Part shown: piece by piece, positions 28,077 to 43,000 of the stretch
How positions within the stretch are numbered: position 1 is the stretch's first letter
How the letters are laid out: every line of letters begins with the position of its first letter
NCBI RefSeq assembly: GCF_037975245.1
Contig: NC_092568.1
Span: 36,919,001-36,983,000 of the forward strand
Reading direction: 5' to 3'
Origin: Apostichopus japonicus
Taxonomy: Eukaryota; Echinodermata; Holothuroidea; Aspidochirotida; Stichopodidae
DNA: 64,000 nucleotides
The notes under the pieces: generated by a model
The model's database searches: none
Seen by the model: only the letters and a program-made list of their open reading frames with translations
Told to the model about the DNA's origin: nothing
Program-made: the position numbers and the translations under genes

Positions 28077-31000
28077 TCAACTCACCTTCAGAGTTGCAAT
28101 GAGTTGGTCTACAGGTGGACGATCATCGGATGAAGTGCTACAATGAACGAATACAAAGTTTCCATCTTTGTCCAAAATGAAGTCTCCCCCAATCTGCAAA
28201 TACAAAAATTTGAACAAAAGGTCGATACAAAGTGTTCAAATTCAGTATTGAATAACTTTACAAAATGTTCACACATGACAGGTTTTGCTCAAAGCAGGAT
28301 TCATGGTTTTTATCCCAGTTTGAGATGGTATGGCAGCTTTTCTGCATTATAACAAAAAATCTGATATAACAAACAAAATGGTGTCTTTCAGTTCTTTCAA
28401 AAGGTTTTGTGTTTATGAGCAAAATGGATAAATTTTCAAAATGGTCCACAAAATAAGGACCACTATTTTAATCACTGTGATATCACAAATGAAATCACCT
28501 TGAATTTTAACTGTTTGAGAAACTTTACAGGGTAGAAATACTTTCGTTTACCTGTAACGGATCATCGGTATGGTAAATTCGATTAGGCTTTGGACCCGTG
28601 GCCCATAACTCAGCATAGGGAAAGATGGCTTTCATATTCCAGGATTTCGAAGCTGACCTTTGAAGTCCGACTGAGGAGTAAATCTAAAAACAAGAGCATC
28701 AATGATGCAGTATCTCAATACTGGAAGTTTTAATTTTTATTCCTAATTTCAAATCTTTGCTCTGTCTCTACAATTATCAATATCAATCATGGTACAACAA
28801 ATATATAACTTGCATTTTTGCCACGAATAGTCTCTGCAGGTTACACTTTATCCTGCTAGTCTTGCCTTTAGCGCTCATTGCCTGTTAGTCGAAAGAACGA
28901 CGTTGCAAGGTTTAGTAATGTCATAGAATATTTAAGAACTTGTTTTTTATGTGGTATCCTTCATCTTAGGTCCAGGGATGTAAGTGCAGCCAAAAAAAAA
29001 ACCGGAAAACTATTCGGAGACCCCGGGTGAATGCCGTCCTAACACATCCTACTCCTAGCTCTGACTACTTACACACTATCGTTATGTTAGGCTAGCTCAG
29101 AAGTATTAGCGCTAACACATCTTACCCCTAGTTCTTACTACTTACACACTATCGTTATGTTAGGCTACCTCAAAGTTACGAATACGTCGCAGCGAACTAC
29201 GGAATAAAAAACAGTCTCACATTCGAATGCGATCACAAATATCGACTTTCATATGCGTATCCCGTAGATTTCCGCCGCTCACAAATATCACAAGCGTTAA
29301 TTCCGAAAGTTATGTCGAGCACCAGCAGTTACGAAGATATTAATTAGCAGTCCAATCAACGTGAATTAGGCAAGGTTTTTCAAAGAACAGAAATGAGTTA
29401 TGGCGATTTGAAGTTCGCACGTACGCAACGATATTCACATGGCACTAGTACAGTGCAATGCGATGATGCGAAACAGGAATGGTATTTTGATTGATCGATG
29501 AGTGAAAGTTGAAGTTAGCTTGCTGCAACGGGCCAGGCATTTTTGCCGCGTTGTGTCTTTGATATTCGAACAATTTTGTGGAACTTTATTGGAATAAAAA
29601 AAAACCGGATTTCCGTAAAAATACGGAAGACTTACATCCCTGTAGGTCAGTCTCAGTTGGACTTTTTGGTCATATAGTTTGACGTCAATGACAACAGCCA
29701 AATTAGAAGAGGCGAGCAACTCGACCATATTCTTGATGCCTGCCTTGAGAGCTAGGCCTATTGACCTACTGTATGTTACTGTAGACTGTAGTGGTGACTA
29801 CCATCAAAACTGTGTCCACTTCTAGATATCAAAACAACCCACGTTTTTCCGCGTACCTAACTACAGAACAGAAAATTGTTCGCGAGGGTAGCCATTTTCG
29901 TATATCTAACATGTAGCTGTTATGAGTCATAGCCAATCTGCTACAAAACAGACTTGGGGGCGGGGCTTAATCATCAAAAACGGACCTTTTTACTAAAAGT
30001 AGGGGCGGCAGCTCAGTGTTGTTTTAAGAAAGAAAAATCATTTAAACATCAAATCAAGCAAATAAAAGCCATTAGATGTCATATACACGTAGTAAAATTC
30101 TTATTAATACCTACCTGTAAACAACAAATGAAAGTTTAAAATTTTAATAAAATATATAATACATAGGACCCTATCTTAGACGATACCACTGTTGAAAGAC
30201 AGTTCTATTCTATTCTCTTTCATAAAACATAAGTTTTGGAGCGTGTGCAAAACAGGTCTGTCAAAGTGTGTTTTCAGTCCAAATTGGCCCGATTTGGACA
30301 TAAATCGGTGAAAAAGTCACAGAATGAGATACAATTCTGGAATAAAAAATAGTAACTTTTGTTGGTCTATATGATATATTCTTGCTCTGGAAATTCCAGA
30401 GAAAAAGAACTTTGTTTGAAGACGCTGAAAAATTTTTAAGAGAAGAGAAAGTCCCACTTACTGTTACAATATCTCTATACATGTAATGTATTGAGATAAC
30501 AATGCAAAAAATATTATGAAAAAATACATGTATGAATGAAACAAAAGTTGGAAAATTTTCAAAATGTAAAACATAGCTTGGGAAGTTATTTATGGACAAA
30601 ACACAAAATATTTCCATATTCATAGTGCAGGCGACTTAATATACATGGGGATAAATTGTCACTTTCTCCCAGATTTGGATGATGATAGAAAAAATTTTTT
30701 TTTTTTCCGTCTGGTTCCAGTGAATGAGGGAATAGAAGGAAGTAATCATTAAAGGACATATTAATGTCCCATAACTATTCCATAGGTTGGAATAACATTA
30801 TTCCAACACATTTTGTTGCCCAAACTGAGGATATTACAAATGAAAATATTTGGAACAAATTATATGTCACATGTTGTAATACTTCAGACTCTATTTAGAT
30901 AATAGAAGATGCATGCAGATTGCTTGTCCACTCACTTGTAACCTCCCGATTAGATTACATTAATTCCCTTTTGCAGTCTGTGCCTTTAAGGCATTGAAGA

Positions 31001-34000
31001 CTCGCCCCAAACCGCGTGCCGCGCTCTGAAAAAGTTAACTTTCCGTTGCTTGCAAGTAAAGTTTTCTTCTTGTCGCTACAAAATGCAGTCAGTAATGAAA
31101 CGTGATACCTTGTTATCTTTTATCTAGACCTGAGATGTCCATCGCTGCTATATACACTGTGTTGTGGGTATTGACCGTAGCTGTATGTATTGACTGTACA
31201 CTAGTGTCTAATTACCGATGGTTGTAAGCTGTGTGTATTTTCTGGGATCGATGGTGGTGTCTAACACTTCTGTTACACCTCATTCGAAACTAGGTCAGAT
31301 TACCGGCATGAGACGTTTCTTTGTGCACGAGTCTTCACGCCCTTTAATCATCATTGGTCGTATCCAGCTCATACAAAACACAAACGCTGCCCTGATTACT
31401 AGAGATAAACACTATGACCATATCACCACAATATCTAAGAATCTGCATTGGCTTCCTGTTAAGTACCAAATCCAATTCAACATATTGTTCCCTATGTACA
31501 TAGAATTTCCTCATTTGGTTCCGGAGTACCTAATTGATATGATTAAGAAGCATCGCCTTAAACTCACTCTTAGATCCTCCAACCAATCCCTGTTTGATGT
31601 ACCTGTTAGTCGGACAAAGTATTCCTGAGACCAGGGATTATGTGTGGCAGCATCAAAACTGTGTACCACAAAATATTAGGGATGCTAACTTGTTATCTAC
31701 TTTTTGGGCTAAATTTAAATTGTATTTATTTCAGATAGCCTATTTAGTCTGTTTCGTCCAGTAATTTGTTCTCATTGTAAAGCGCTTTAGAGCATATCTT
31801 GACTGATCAGAGCGCTATATAAATTAGGTATTATTATTATTATTATTATTATATACAAAAGATCCTTCAACTAAATGATTTGTGAAAGGAAATGAAACTT
31901 AGTTTCTTGCTTCATGTCAGCTCTTAAAGAAGAACAAATTGAGGTTTCCCAGTACAATTCTTATCCAAACAAACGAAGAATAAATATTGCATCTGACAAG
32001 AAATACAACAAAAAAGAGGAAATTTCTGTAACCAATTAAGGCAATAATTTTCCCTGCCTGGAGACAAACTGTCTCCATCAGTCCCGAAGCATTTTCATCA
32101 TAGAATAGTCAAAAACTATTTCCAAGGTTGTAGATGATATGAAATAATATAAAACAATAATCCCTTATGTCATTTCCCACCACCACCCCCTCCAAAAGTA
32201 AGAAAATTAAAAACAAAAAAAATATTTTGGAAAAAAATTTGAGACAGAATATTAATTAACTTTTAATTATTGGCTATTAAGTCTTTGGTTTCTATTAAAT
32301 GATATTCTCTTAATTCTGATACATAAGATTTTTAAATTAATGACTAAGGCTCCTCGATTTATCTGTGTATATTTTCTGTCAGCTTAGAGCCATATTTGCA
32401 TTTTCCTTTCTTTTTCTTTTCTCAAATGACAAATTTTAAAATTGAGAGAATGCAACTGTTTTCAGATAAAATACTTATAATGAGTTGCAATCTGACATCT
32501 GCGATAGAATGAACAAATAGACAACAATTGATGAATCAAAACAACAGCATAGAAAAATCTTAATTAAACATATGTCAAGTTTTGTGTCAATTTTTTTAAA
32601 TTAAATTTAGAAACAGATGAAAACAAAGATAAATTACTTGCTATAATAGTTGCTATAATACTGTAGTTTGGAACTGCCATTACTCATGAATAGATTATTA
32701 ATAAATAATGTGATTAGACATTATATTAAAGCCTCTCTGTAACAAATGTACTGTAAGCAGTTGGATCACATGTCCAACTGAAGGCAAGCATTCAGCAGGT
32801 ATATACTATGTAATCATCAGTTATAGGGTGGTGGGGCAAATTTTTAATAATTTTTTCTTGTTGCCCTTAGCACAACCAGGCCTTACATATTGGTTGTCTG
32901 AAAAACAAATTTGGATGTCCACAAATGTAGCAACATAACAATATTTAACTAAGTACTGTATACACTATAGGAGAGATCTGTAGGTTGGTGAATAGAACAA
33001 CCAGGACTGGGGGAGGGGGCAGGGGGAGGGATACCAACTTATCATTTTAAACTATATGTCGGTATTCAAGTGCTGTGCAGTCTGAATTTGGTGTCCAACA
33101 GACAATTTCCGCAGCTGATTTTGGCTGTATGAACAAAAATTTGGTCGTCTTGGATGACCGGACAACCATTAAAACTTTGACCTGGGGTGACTTTCGGCAG
33201 CACTTTGTATATATGTCATAGTCAAAGGGAAAAAACAAATTGAATGTTATAGGTGTCCTGGTATTCAAGATAAACGGCTTTATAATAAGCTAAAAGCTAG
33301 CTGGGATGCTCCTTTAAGGCTAACTTGATGATGATCATGTCTCCACAGTGCAGGCCTGGTGTTAATGTTACTCCATTCATAGTCCAATTAACAAAACCAA
33401 ATCAACTCAACATCCTCAGATGACAATCTCTCTATTGATAAAGTTTAATCATTTTAAACTTCTTATGTGATGCTATAATGTTATTATGTTTAAATGCTAT
33501 GATGTTATTATGTTTAAATGCTATGATGTTATTATGGCATAAAATCATCCTTTTACTGGTAGTCAAACTACCAAGCTCAATTAATAGACTGATGGGTCAC
33601 CCACTGGTCCAACTCACACTTTGTCAGCTTTGCATAATTAGTCCAGAGCTACAATACTGAAAATTAATTCATATTGTTTTCTTCAAAGAAGTATTGCGCA
33701 AAAATCTGATGAACAACACAAAACAACACAATTAACAAATGAAATTTATTTTGTGTTAAACTGAGATGATTCCATAACTTTAGAAATTAAAGGTTTTTTC
33801 TTCTCCTCCTCCTTTTTATTTTAGTTTGGTATTTTTATTTTATATTATTTATTTATTTTTTTTTAGTTTGGTAATTTTTTTTATTTTTTTTATGTTTTTA
33901 GTTTGGTATTTTTATTTTAGTTTGGTATTTTTATTTTTAGTTTGGTATTTTTATTTTTAGTTTGGTATTTTTATTTTCGTTTGGTATTGTGTCCCTGGAT

Positions 34001-37000
34001 TGTTCAATGTTGCTGCCTGCCTTCATATGATAGACACTTAACCTAAACCAGCTGGAGATAACTTTAAAATAGTTTTTTATCTTAATGACACATTAAAAAC
34101 CTTTCAACAATGTTTCATATATCAGTACTTTATGAATCAAAATTCATGTGCATTGAAGGGGTAATGGTCCCAACAAAGTACATGAACTCAAAAAGTTTCC
34201 TCTTAAAGTACAGTAGTAGTAGATCTGTTGCTCACCTGTTGTTGACAGAGTGTGTTCACTCAAGTTTGAAGTCAAACATTGCATGAAACTATTAGCAACG
34301 GTATCGATAGAGACGTACCTAGCTATTAAAACCGCTCGGACTAAATATACAAATCATCGCAATAAACACTCCGATTACACTGTGAAGAGCAGCTACCATA
34401 AAACTGTATCAGGTAGTTTGGTCTATGTTTATTGAAACGGTGCTAAAACATAGGGATACCCTTGGGGGGAAAGCTCTGGAACACCGAAAGAATAAAGAGA
34501 TTGATAAGGAGTGTGCAGGGAACTCAAACTGAGACAATAAACTATTGGTAATTGAAAGACTCTCTCTTAAGGAGCATAAACTCTTTAACAAAGGAAGCTG
34601 TGATTGCTTGCTGCTGATTGACTGAGTTTCCAAGGGAAAAATAAAAATTGCGTTTTCATGGCTGTAAAACATTGTCAAGATGAAATAAAAACTCTGGCAT
34701 CATTCAACAGTGCAGAGAAAATGTATTTGGCTAATTTTTGAAAAAAAGTTTACATACAAGTACTGCTTTGGGAGAACCCTGGGGCAGTTTGTTCAACGAC
34801 CAATTATGCAGGCACTACATTAGAATATTAGCTTATATATGGGATACATTCCTGGCATCAACATTCATTACATTCAAGAGGTATTTTAGCCATTATAACC
34901 CTTTGAAAAGTTAGTGCTGAAGTTTACTTGTAAGCAGCAGATGTCAGCAACATTGGTCAAAGTTAATTTTTACCTTCAGACAAACATTAACATCGCAATA
35001 ATGCTTGGAGAGCAATCATTATCTTTCTAGCAGATTGAAAACCACAGCTTTGATAAGGACAATACCAAAGTAGCCTATCCTGGACTCCAATTGGCAGCAA
35101 ATCAATACAGCACAATTATTAAGAAAGGGAATGATGCCAAAACATGACAAATGTTTACTGGAATTTTCAGTCATTTCCTGGCTATAAGTCTCATTAAGAC
35201 TGTTACAACAGATTTAATTACCATCCTTGTAATTAAATAAAACTTTAATCTCCAATATTCACATCCCTCCTATGTCATTTCATTTCGACGTGTTAACGAC
35301 AACTGAGTAAAAGCATTGTGCTTGTCCATCTCAGCTGGGAGACAAGAATTGAAAGAGTAAAGTGCTAGGGTAGAGGGGCAAGGGGGGGGGTTTGGGAGAG
35401 ACTAGGGTGGATGGATATATGAGCAGGCTCTTAGTTTGCTTGAAGAAAAAAATACTCTTTAGAGGAAGATTAAATTCCTCTTATTAACTCACCTCTCGTT
35501 TTTCGTCGCTAAGAACATCAAATTTACAGCCCGTTGCGTCGATCCATTGTCTGACTCCATCAGGTGGACCAAAGGATATCACGACTAACTTACAGTTGAG
35601 TCCTTTGAGCACATCTGCCTGCTCCTGTAGAGCAGACATGTGCTTTTGTCACGGCCGTCAGGAAAAATGCCGGAGAAGGATCAAGAGGATGCTGTTCTCC
35701 CCTGTCAGGAAGTCGGACAAAGTGGTTTGTCTGGAACAAGAGAGAGTTATTCCCAGTTTAAGACTCCATTCTGCTCAAACTACCTTCAGATTGACTTTTT
35801 CATGTTTTGACTATATTTCATTTCTTCATTTTGAACTGAACATGCAAGTTTAAAATAGCCGTCTGAATTATTCTGCCCGAACAGGTTTCCAAAACTACCA
35901 AGAACTTGTTTGTAATAGGAAACAGACTTTTGATGATTCATTAAACTAAACTTCTGCTTGTTCACCAGAATAGCTGTTTTATTATAAATGTTCGGAACTA
36001 CTATTTGGCTGTACAATTACACTATGGCATGATAAACACAGGTCAGTCTAATGTACATGGCAATACACACACCTCCACCAAAGACCAATGGGTCTAATAC
36101 TTCATGTTATGCATCCACACACCAAGTATGTGAAATATCAACGATTCCTACCTTGAGATATCATGTTTAAAGATTTTCAAAGTTTGACCACTGGTGACCA
36201 AGATGACCTTTGACCATCACTAAAAAGAACTGAGTTTTTATACTCAATATAACGAATCCCACATGCCAAGTATGAAAAGTGTCCATGTTTCCTAACTTGA
36301 GATATCATGTTTACAAGGTTTTCAATATTTGAGTCAGATCAGGAGCTGCCATTTGTCCAATTCCTGATGTCATAGAGTCACTTCCAGGTAAAAATGTTTG
36401 TATTCTTTATTATTGTTACTCAGTTTTCTAAATGAGGACAAATTTTTCCACTAAAATCAATGTCAATTTGTTACTAATATGCAGAACTTTGATATTTCAA
36501 AAAGACAATCCCGGACACTACACCTAATAAGGAAAACATGTGACAGAGAAAATGAAGAAACACGTTAAATTCCCAATCATGAGAAGGTTTTTGATGTCAT
36601 CGTCTTTCATACATATGGAGGAACATGAAAGCAATAATATCTTAAAAATGGAAGATGATTTTGTAAGCTTTTTCGTGGAGTCGTTTTTCATTGCTTCCTT
36701 GTCATATTTGACAAATTGAACATCTGTAGAACTACCTATGACAAATGTGAACTCTATCAATACTGTAAGACCTGGTCTAACTGTTTGAGCTTGACCATAA
36801 ATAACCTGTTTGCCTGCTGCATGTCAGACTAGGTGACAGACCATAACTGACCACAGCGAATTTCATTCTCTATTTAATTAGATCCTGTCCTCCATAAACC
36901 AACCTATTCCAAAAGTATGAAATTAATTACTTTTCTGTTCGACCATCAACTAGGATCACATCAACTGGACCTTTGGAGCCTACTTTCACCTGAGTGACCG

Positions 37001-40000
37001 CTGAAGGATTTGTTGCCATCCTCTGATCACAATGGAACAATGATTCATTCCATTCATCCTGAAAAAAAAGGATGACTTTTTTGTTACCTTGTAAAGATAA
37101 TTATAACTAAGATTGATGAACTGTCAAAAATGTACAACATGTAAAAGGAATGACAGTGGAGGTTTTTGTCTGCTGTAGGATGCAAATGAAAATGATGAGC
37201 TACCCTTGGAGACATGGTTATCACCCTCCTAAACAAATGAAATTCCAGATTTTTCTAGACCAGAGGATGTTCTACTTCGTATTCTACGCACTTCTGAGGA
37301 CCCATGTTTAGGCTACCATCTACAACTTAGTACTTAAATGACTGTAAAATGAATGCTTACCACGTATAAATTGAAAGAGCCATGACCCCTAACATGGCAT
37401 GTCATAGCCTTAACTTTGCCATCTCTAAGCAGTGATGTGCCCAGGATTTCCTGAGTGCCTGGTATACTGATCGCCGATTATTGAAGGTGCTCAGATGCCA
37501 AATGCTGGCACTTGTGTAGCTTGTGTAGTACTAGTTTTGCTAACAATTTACATTTTTTAATTTTTTATTAGTGAAATATATTACGTACCTGGTTAAAGTT
37601 ATTAGTTTGTTTCAAAGAGATTTTACAAGGGACCGATTGAGATCCGTAAGTTATTTTTCTCGCATGCGTAACTGATGCATTATTAGTCTGCATGATTTTG
37701 GCATAGGCTAGGCCCAATTTATGTTGAATATATTGTTAGGAATGTCGGGATTTTAGATGAAAATAGTTCTGGGCGGGATTCACGATTTTTAAGACAGTGC
37801 TGGGCGGTGCCGCCCAGCGTGGGCACATCCCTGTCTAAGTGAAGGTACGACAGATAATTACAGATTGATTGCAGGTGTCCTAGTCTGCCCATAGTATTCT
37901 ACATTGTTATCTCATCACTTCCATAGGGAGAATGATATATTGTAGTTCCTTTGCCAGTTGGGCCATACAGAGCTATACCAGTTGCCATAGCCACAGTTGC
38001 CATGGTAATGGCAATTTATCCTGAGTAGCTACTCCCATGATTGGGTACCCACCCCAGGGTGACAGGAGGACGTTTATGACTGAGGGAGGGGTCAAAATGT
38101 GGGAACAAAAGTCAAAGGGTCACACAAAATCTTTTCCTAAACGGTTGGACGGATTTTCTTCAAACTTGATGGGAAGCTACCCCAGGGTGAACCCTTGTGT
38201 CTCACAGACTCCCCCCTCCTCCCTCTGGAATAAAATGTCGAATAAAAAATTTTTTGCTTTAAATCCTAGGGGAAACATTGATCTGACATAGAGCATAGAG
38301 GGTATGCTGGAAATGTCAAGTAGTGCTTCTTGATTGTTAGATTGTGTAGCTGATAATAAATTTGTTTATTTAAATCAGTGTTTGGTGGCGATGAGATATG
38401 CAACTCTGTGGATTGTCCACATGTTGTTTTTGGCTGTCCTAGCAGTAATGTTCTGCCCTGCAATGCCTTCATTATGCCAGGAGTTCTTGATTAATTTTCT
38501 ACGAGTACCAGAGAGAAACATTGGTGGTAGCAACGAGGGAAAGAGTACTAAGATCTGACTATATCCTAAATTGAAAAATGATCAGTGCAAGATTATGGGT
38601 TGGACTGAAATCTATTGTAGGCCACACTTGGCCCACATGCCATCTCTTGATAGCCCTCCCCGATACCCTTCCCTAAGTTCCCTTTCTGTTTTATGAATTG
38701 TGCATCATATTTCAAAGAAACGGTATCTTGGTTTAATTGCCATGTTAATAACACTCAGTGTTGATAATTATTCTTTAAGCAAACTGATACAACTATAATA
38801 GCCTCGTGGTGTGGGCTTTTTTTTTAACATGTTAATTAAGTACTTTGAATGTATTACCCTTTCTATTACATTTAATACACCATACATGGTGTAAATGAAC
38901 CTTAATAATGTTAATAAACCTTACACCTTGTTGATGAAAGTACTTTACCTCCAACTCTAGCAGTTCGTCAAAGCAATCTCGTACATCGGGATCATGAAAA
39001 AACTTTTCAAACAATGATTCAAAAGCACTTCTGGTCCAAACTTTCAAACTGGAATGAATTAAGAGAAAAGTAATGAGTTACTATCATGAGTTAGCTTAAC
39101 TATGATATTTGGTTAAGTTACCAAATTCTGTTACCCCCTCACATACCCCCCCCCCAAAAAAAAAAGTGGTTCATATATGCGAACATAAGAGCAGTGTGTG
39201 CATCAGACTGAATTGAGAACGCCTTCAGAAATGTCTCAAACAAAAGAGAATGTTACTTAACACAGTGTATCCACATAACACGTAGACAATATTCCATGTT
39301 TTGATACATAGTGGGATATAAGCTTTAACATGTTAAATATTGTTTTTGTGTATCTACAGATGGAACCTTTGGATTTCGCCAAAAGCTACTCCATTAACTT
39401 TTCCCCCCTGTAACACAGGACATCCACATGCTTCACACCAGATCAGCCTAAGTTTTTGCCTTATTGAGGTAATCCTATCCAAGGTTTTCGCATGTATGTT
39501 TTAGGTCAAAACTATGCATTTTGCAGTAATTGTCTCCAAACTTGAAAAGTGTCTGGCACAATTGTTTACAAATCTGCAAGCTAGGTTCACTTTTGCATAT
39601 GTTGAGCACACCATTTATCTTTGGGAATTCTCCATCCCCCCCTTCCCACTTCAATCAATATCCTTCTCCTATGGCAACATAACTCACTCTTTGAAGACCG
39701 TTCCATATGCCCTGATTAGTGGACCACCAGTGGAACCAAGGAGGTCATTGAGATCTGTAAGAGATAAATACAGTAGTTAGGTCACGATCAGATCATACAT
39801 GATAAAACCAATACTGAAGTGAGGGTTTGAGGGGGTACAGTACTTTAAAAAATCAGATATATATATATTCCTGTACATAATTGACCTCCACTATATGCAA
39901 TTATAGTATAAAGGAAGAACGAAAATCAATCAATCTTTTTTTTGGGGGAACAAGGTCCTCACAGAGTGACCACTGTGGCCAAGCAGCAAGGTTGTTCATA

Positions 40001-43000
40001 TGAAACCTATGCATTTGCTTTACATTGAAAAATTTGTCGTTTTTTACTTTGATGGCTTTTGTTGACCTCAAATGACCTTTAATTGACTTTCACAAATGAC
40101 GGCTGTATCCACGCACACCATTTAATGTGGATATACATCAAGTACCAAGTACATCCAACTAGTAACTACCTTTTTTGTTTCGCTCTCTTATCTTGTGTTT
40201 ACAACTTTTCGGGGCTGAACATCTTTTGCCCTTTGATCTCCCTGAAAACTGCAGTACATCATATCGGAGCATTATCTTTACAGCTCTAGTGTTACTTGTT
40301 TACAAGGTTTTATACTTATACTGTACTTCTGTTGACCTCAATGAACAACAATATAGTTTGGGCACTCACTAACCATATTTGGATCCACATACCTAGGTTA
40401 GGAGGATGTTATTAAAACAATCATGCACTTTTTGAGTTATAATGTTTACAATTAAGCCAAAGCATCACATACACATACACTGTAAACAAATGCCATCACC
40501 ATCCAATAGATTCATTTTTGCCTCTGCCAAAGAATACAAACCAGAAAGCCAAATTGCTTAGTGATTCCTTTGCCACAGTTCATATGTGAATTATTTTTTG
40601 CAATACTGCAAATTTATATCAAATATTAAAACCATTGCTGAATTTGCATGATCAGCTGGGTTATTGCTCTCATGTGGACCATTTTACATCCAACCTTTAG
40701 GTTTGGAGTTACAGGGTTTAGAAACTTTTCAGAGTTAGACTTTGACCAAGTGATAAATAAAAAAAAACGTATATAAAGTGAATACATCATGTACTATTTG
40801 AGTTACTGGCAAAGGGTAGCCCTTACAAACAAGCTTGTGATTATAACTCATGAACTTTGAACTTCTTAACATCCCCATCAGGGCCCTTCTCACTTTTGAT
40901 AGTCCCTTACCACAGCCAACAACTTGAAGTGAACCGGCTCCCCCCCCCCTCCCCCGCAAAAAAAAAAGTATGCTCGGATAGCAACAAAGTTCTTGTAATC
41001 ACTGGAGGTGCAGGTTCAACTGAAAAAAACACGGGTTTTCACACATACGCCAGCACCATCTCATAGATTCAGTTTTGCCTCCGCCAAAGAATTTTCTAAA
41101 GATAATGTGCCATTGGTGTTCTATGAAAATTAAAAGTTTCATCGAAGTGCTCACACGCCTGCTACTTTACCTACCCTTTGTTATTTTGCCATGAACATTT
41201 TTCAAAACTATGTCGAAGCACTGACATCAATGATCTAATTAGGGTACAACACGGCAGTGCGTACTCCTGTGCATAAATCTTGATTGCCACCCAGTCACAA
41301 AATATTCTGTTGGCAATACTGTTTATAAATCGTGGTTGCAACACCCAGATCTTGGAATTCTTCATCAAAACTCATTCAAAACTCATTCACACCAGCTTAA
41401 TTAAAATTAAGGATACATTTCAACATTTCATAAGATTGTAAGAATTTGACAAATTTATTAACACATATCATAGCCTTGCTCTGACAAGTGTCTGTTGTCT
41501 TAATTAGTAAATATGCAGAAGAAATGCCTGCAGTATGTCCAATAAATGACAACAGAACAAATGTGCAGCATGTATACCAGTAGGGAGTGTTTGTGTTATA
41601 ATAAATATATATGTGTATATATATACTGTATATATGTATGTATATATGTATGTATATAGACCATATAGGTCACATGGTGACATTCCTGTCCAGGGACTGG
41701 CAGACCTCCTGGAAGGTTAAAGGAGTAGAGTGGTACAATATACTGGATAGGGCTAAAGGATATAGATTAGAAATCTCAGGTTTAGCAATAATTTTCAGAG
41801 GTAAAGTGACCCTTTCTATAAAAATTCATGAGTATCAGATTTTGGTACTGTACAGAAGGGCAAGATCACTTGGCTTGCCCTCTTTTTGCCCGCCAGGCCC
41901 ATCTTTCAACCGACTTTCACTGCCCTTGCGCTCTTCCAACCGACGTATCAGAACAAAAATGACATTTTCTTCTATATTCGCAGTTACGTAAGAATTCGAC
42001 CTTATTGATATCCGGCTCCACTGACAACTATGGACCAAGCCAAATTAGCAAGTGCTTCGTGTTTGAAATAATTCATAACCAAACTGATTTAAGGAATCAA
42101 ATTGCATCTATAATCTTTGCAGCTATTGAAAAGATACTTGCATATTTTGGAGTACTTTCAATTATAGAGGTTTTTCCAGGTGTTGTAACATTTACTCTCA
42201 CAGGGGCGCCTCCAGAAGCACTCTGCATTCTAACGATGGGTTACACAGGTTTTATCAAATGTTTTTCCCTCATATGTTGTCAATGTGGGTGACCACGGTG
42301 TATAGTTTGAAGGTCTGAATATGCGATGCTTACAACTTGACTTTGATTGCGTAAAATTCTCTGGAATCTTTCCAAGCATTTTTGTACATGCAAGTCATGT
42401 CAGCAGGTTATGTTCAGTCTTGTGCTGTGTGCACATGTGCAATACAGTGCTAGACTAGTGAACTTTACTTTACCATGTGGCAGAGAAAGTTGGCAGTTTT
42501 GCATGTAGGATTTTATAGCCCTGAATTCCTGGAGTTACATTTCTTTCTCGCAAGTTTCCATACTGGATACCTAGTATCAGCAACCTGCTAATTCCATGGA
42601 GATGTTTTCCTGTCTTCAATGTTGAAAATGATGGAATGCTTAATTCTGAGCTCAGAGGAAAGCTAAGACCATGGAGCCTCCAGGGGCTTCACACTCACAT
42701 ATGTACCCCTTAGCCAATAATAGGGGGAAAATAGGAAAAAGTGCATAACAAATTGTTTTCAGGTACTTGTTTTCAGGTACTTGTACCGGACACAGAACCC
42801 AGATAATTTAAAATACTCCTCTGTAATTGCCTTTTCAAAAGGTTTAAGATATTTTCTTCTGTTCCAGGGAAAGAGACATTTTTGGAGCTAGGATACACCT
42901 TATTTAATATTTAATTCTGTTTGGATCCAGGTCCCAGTAATTTGTTGTTTATATTTTTTTTTCAAAAGTCCTATGCTATCCATCATGCTATGTATTGTAG

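Noticed and set aside
30261-30623. 120-residue minus-strand ORF in a SelL intron
   Set aside because: AT-driven Phe/Ile-rich composition, no family features, and it would not fit the phase of the flanking exons.
35596-35853. 85-residue plus-strand ORF
   Set aside because: It is the antisense of SelL exon 5 and adjoining intron.
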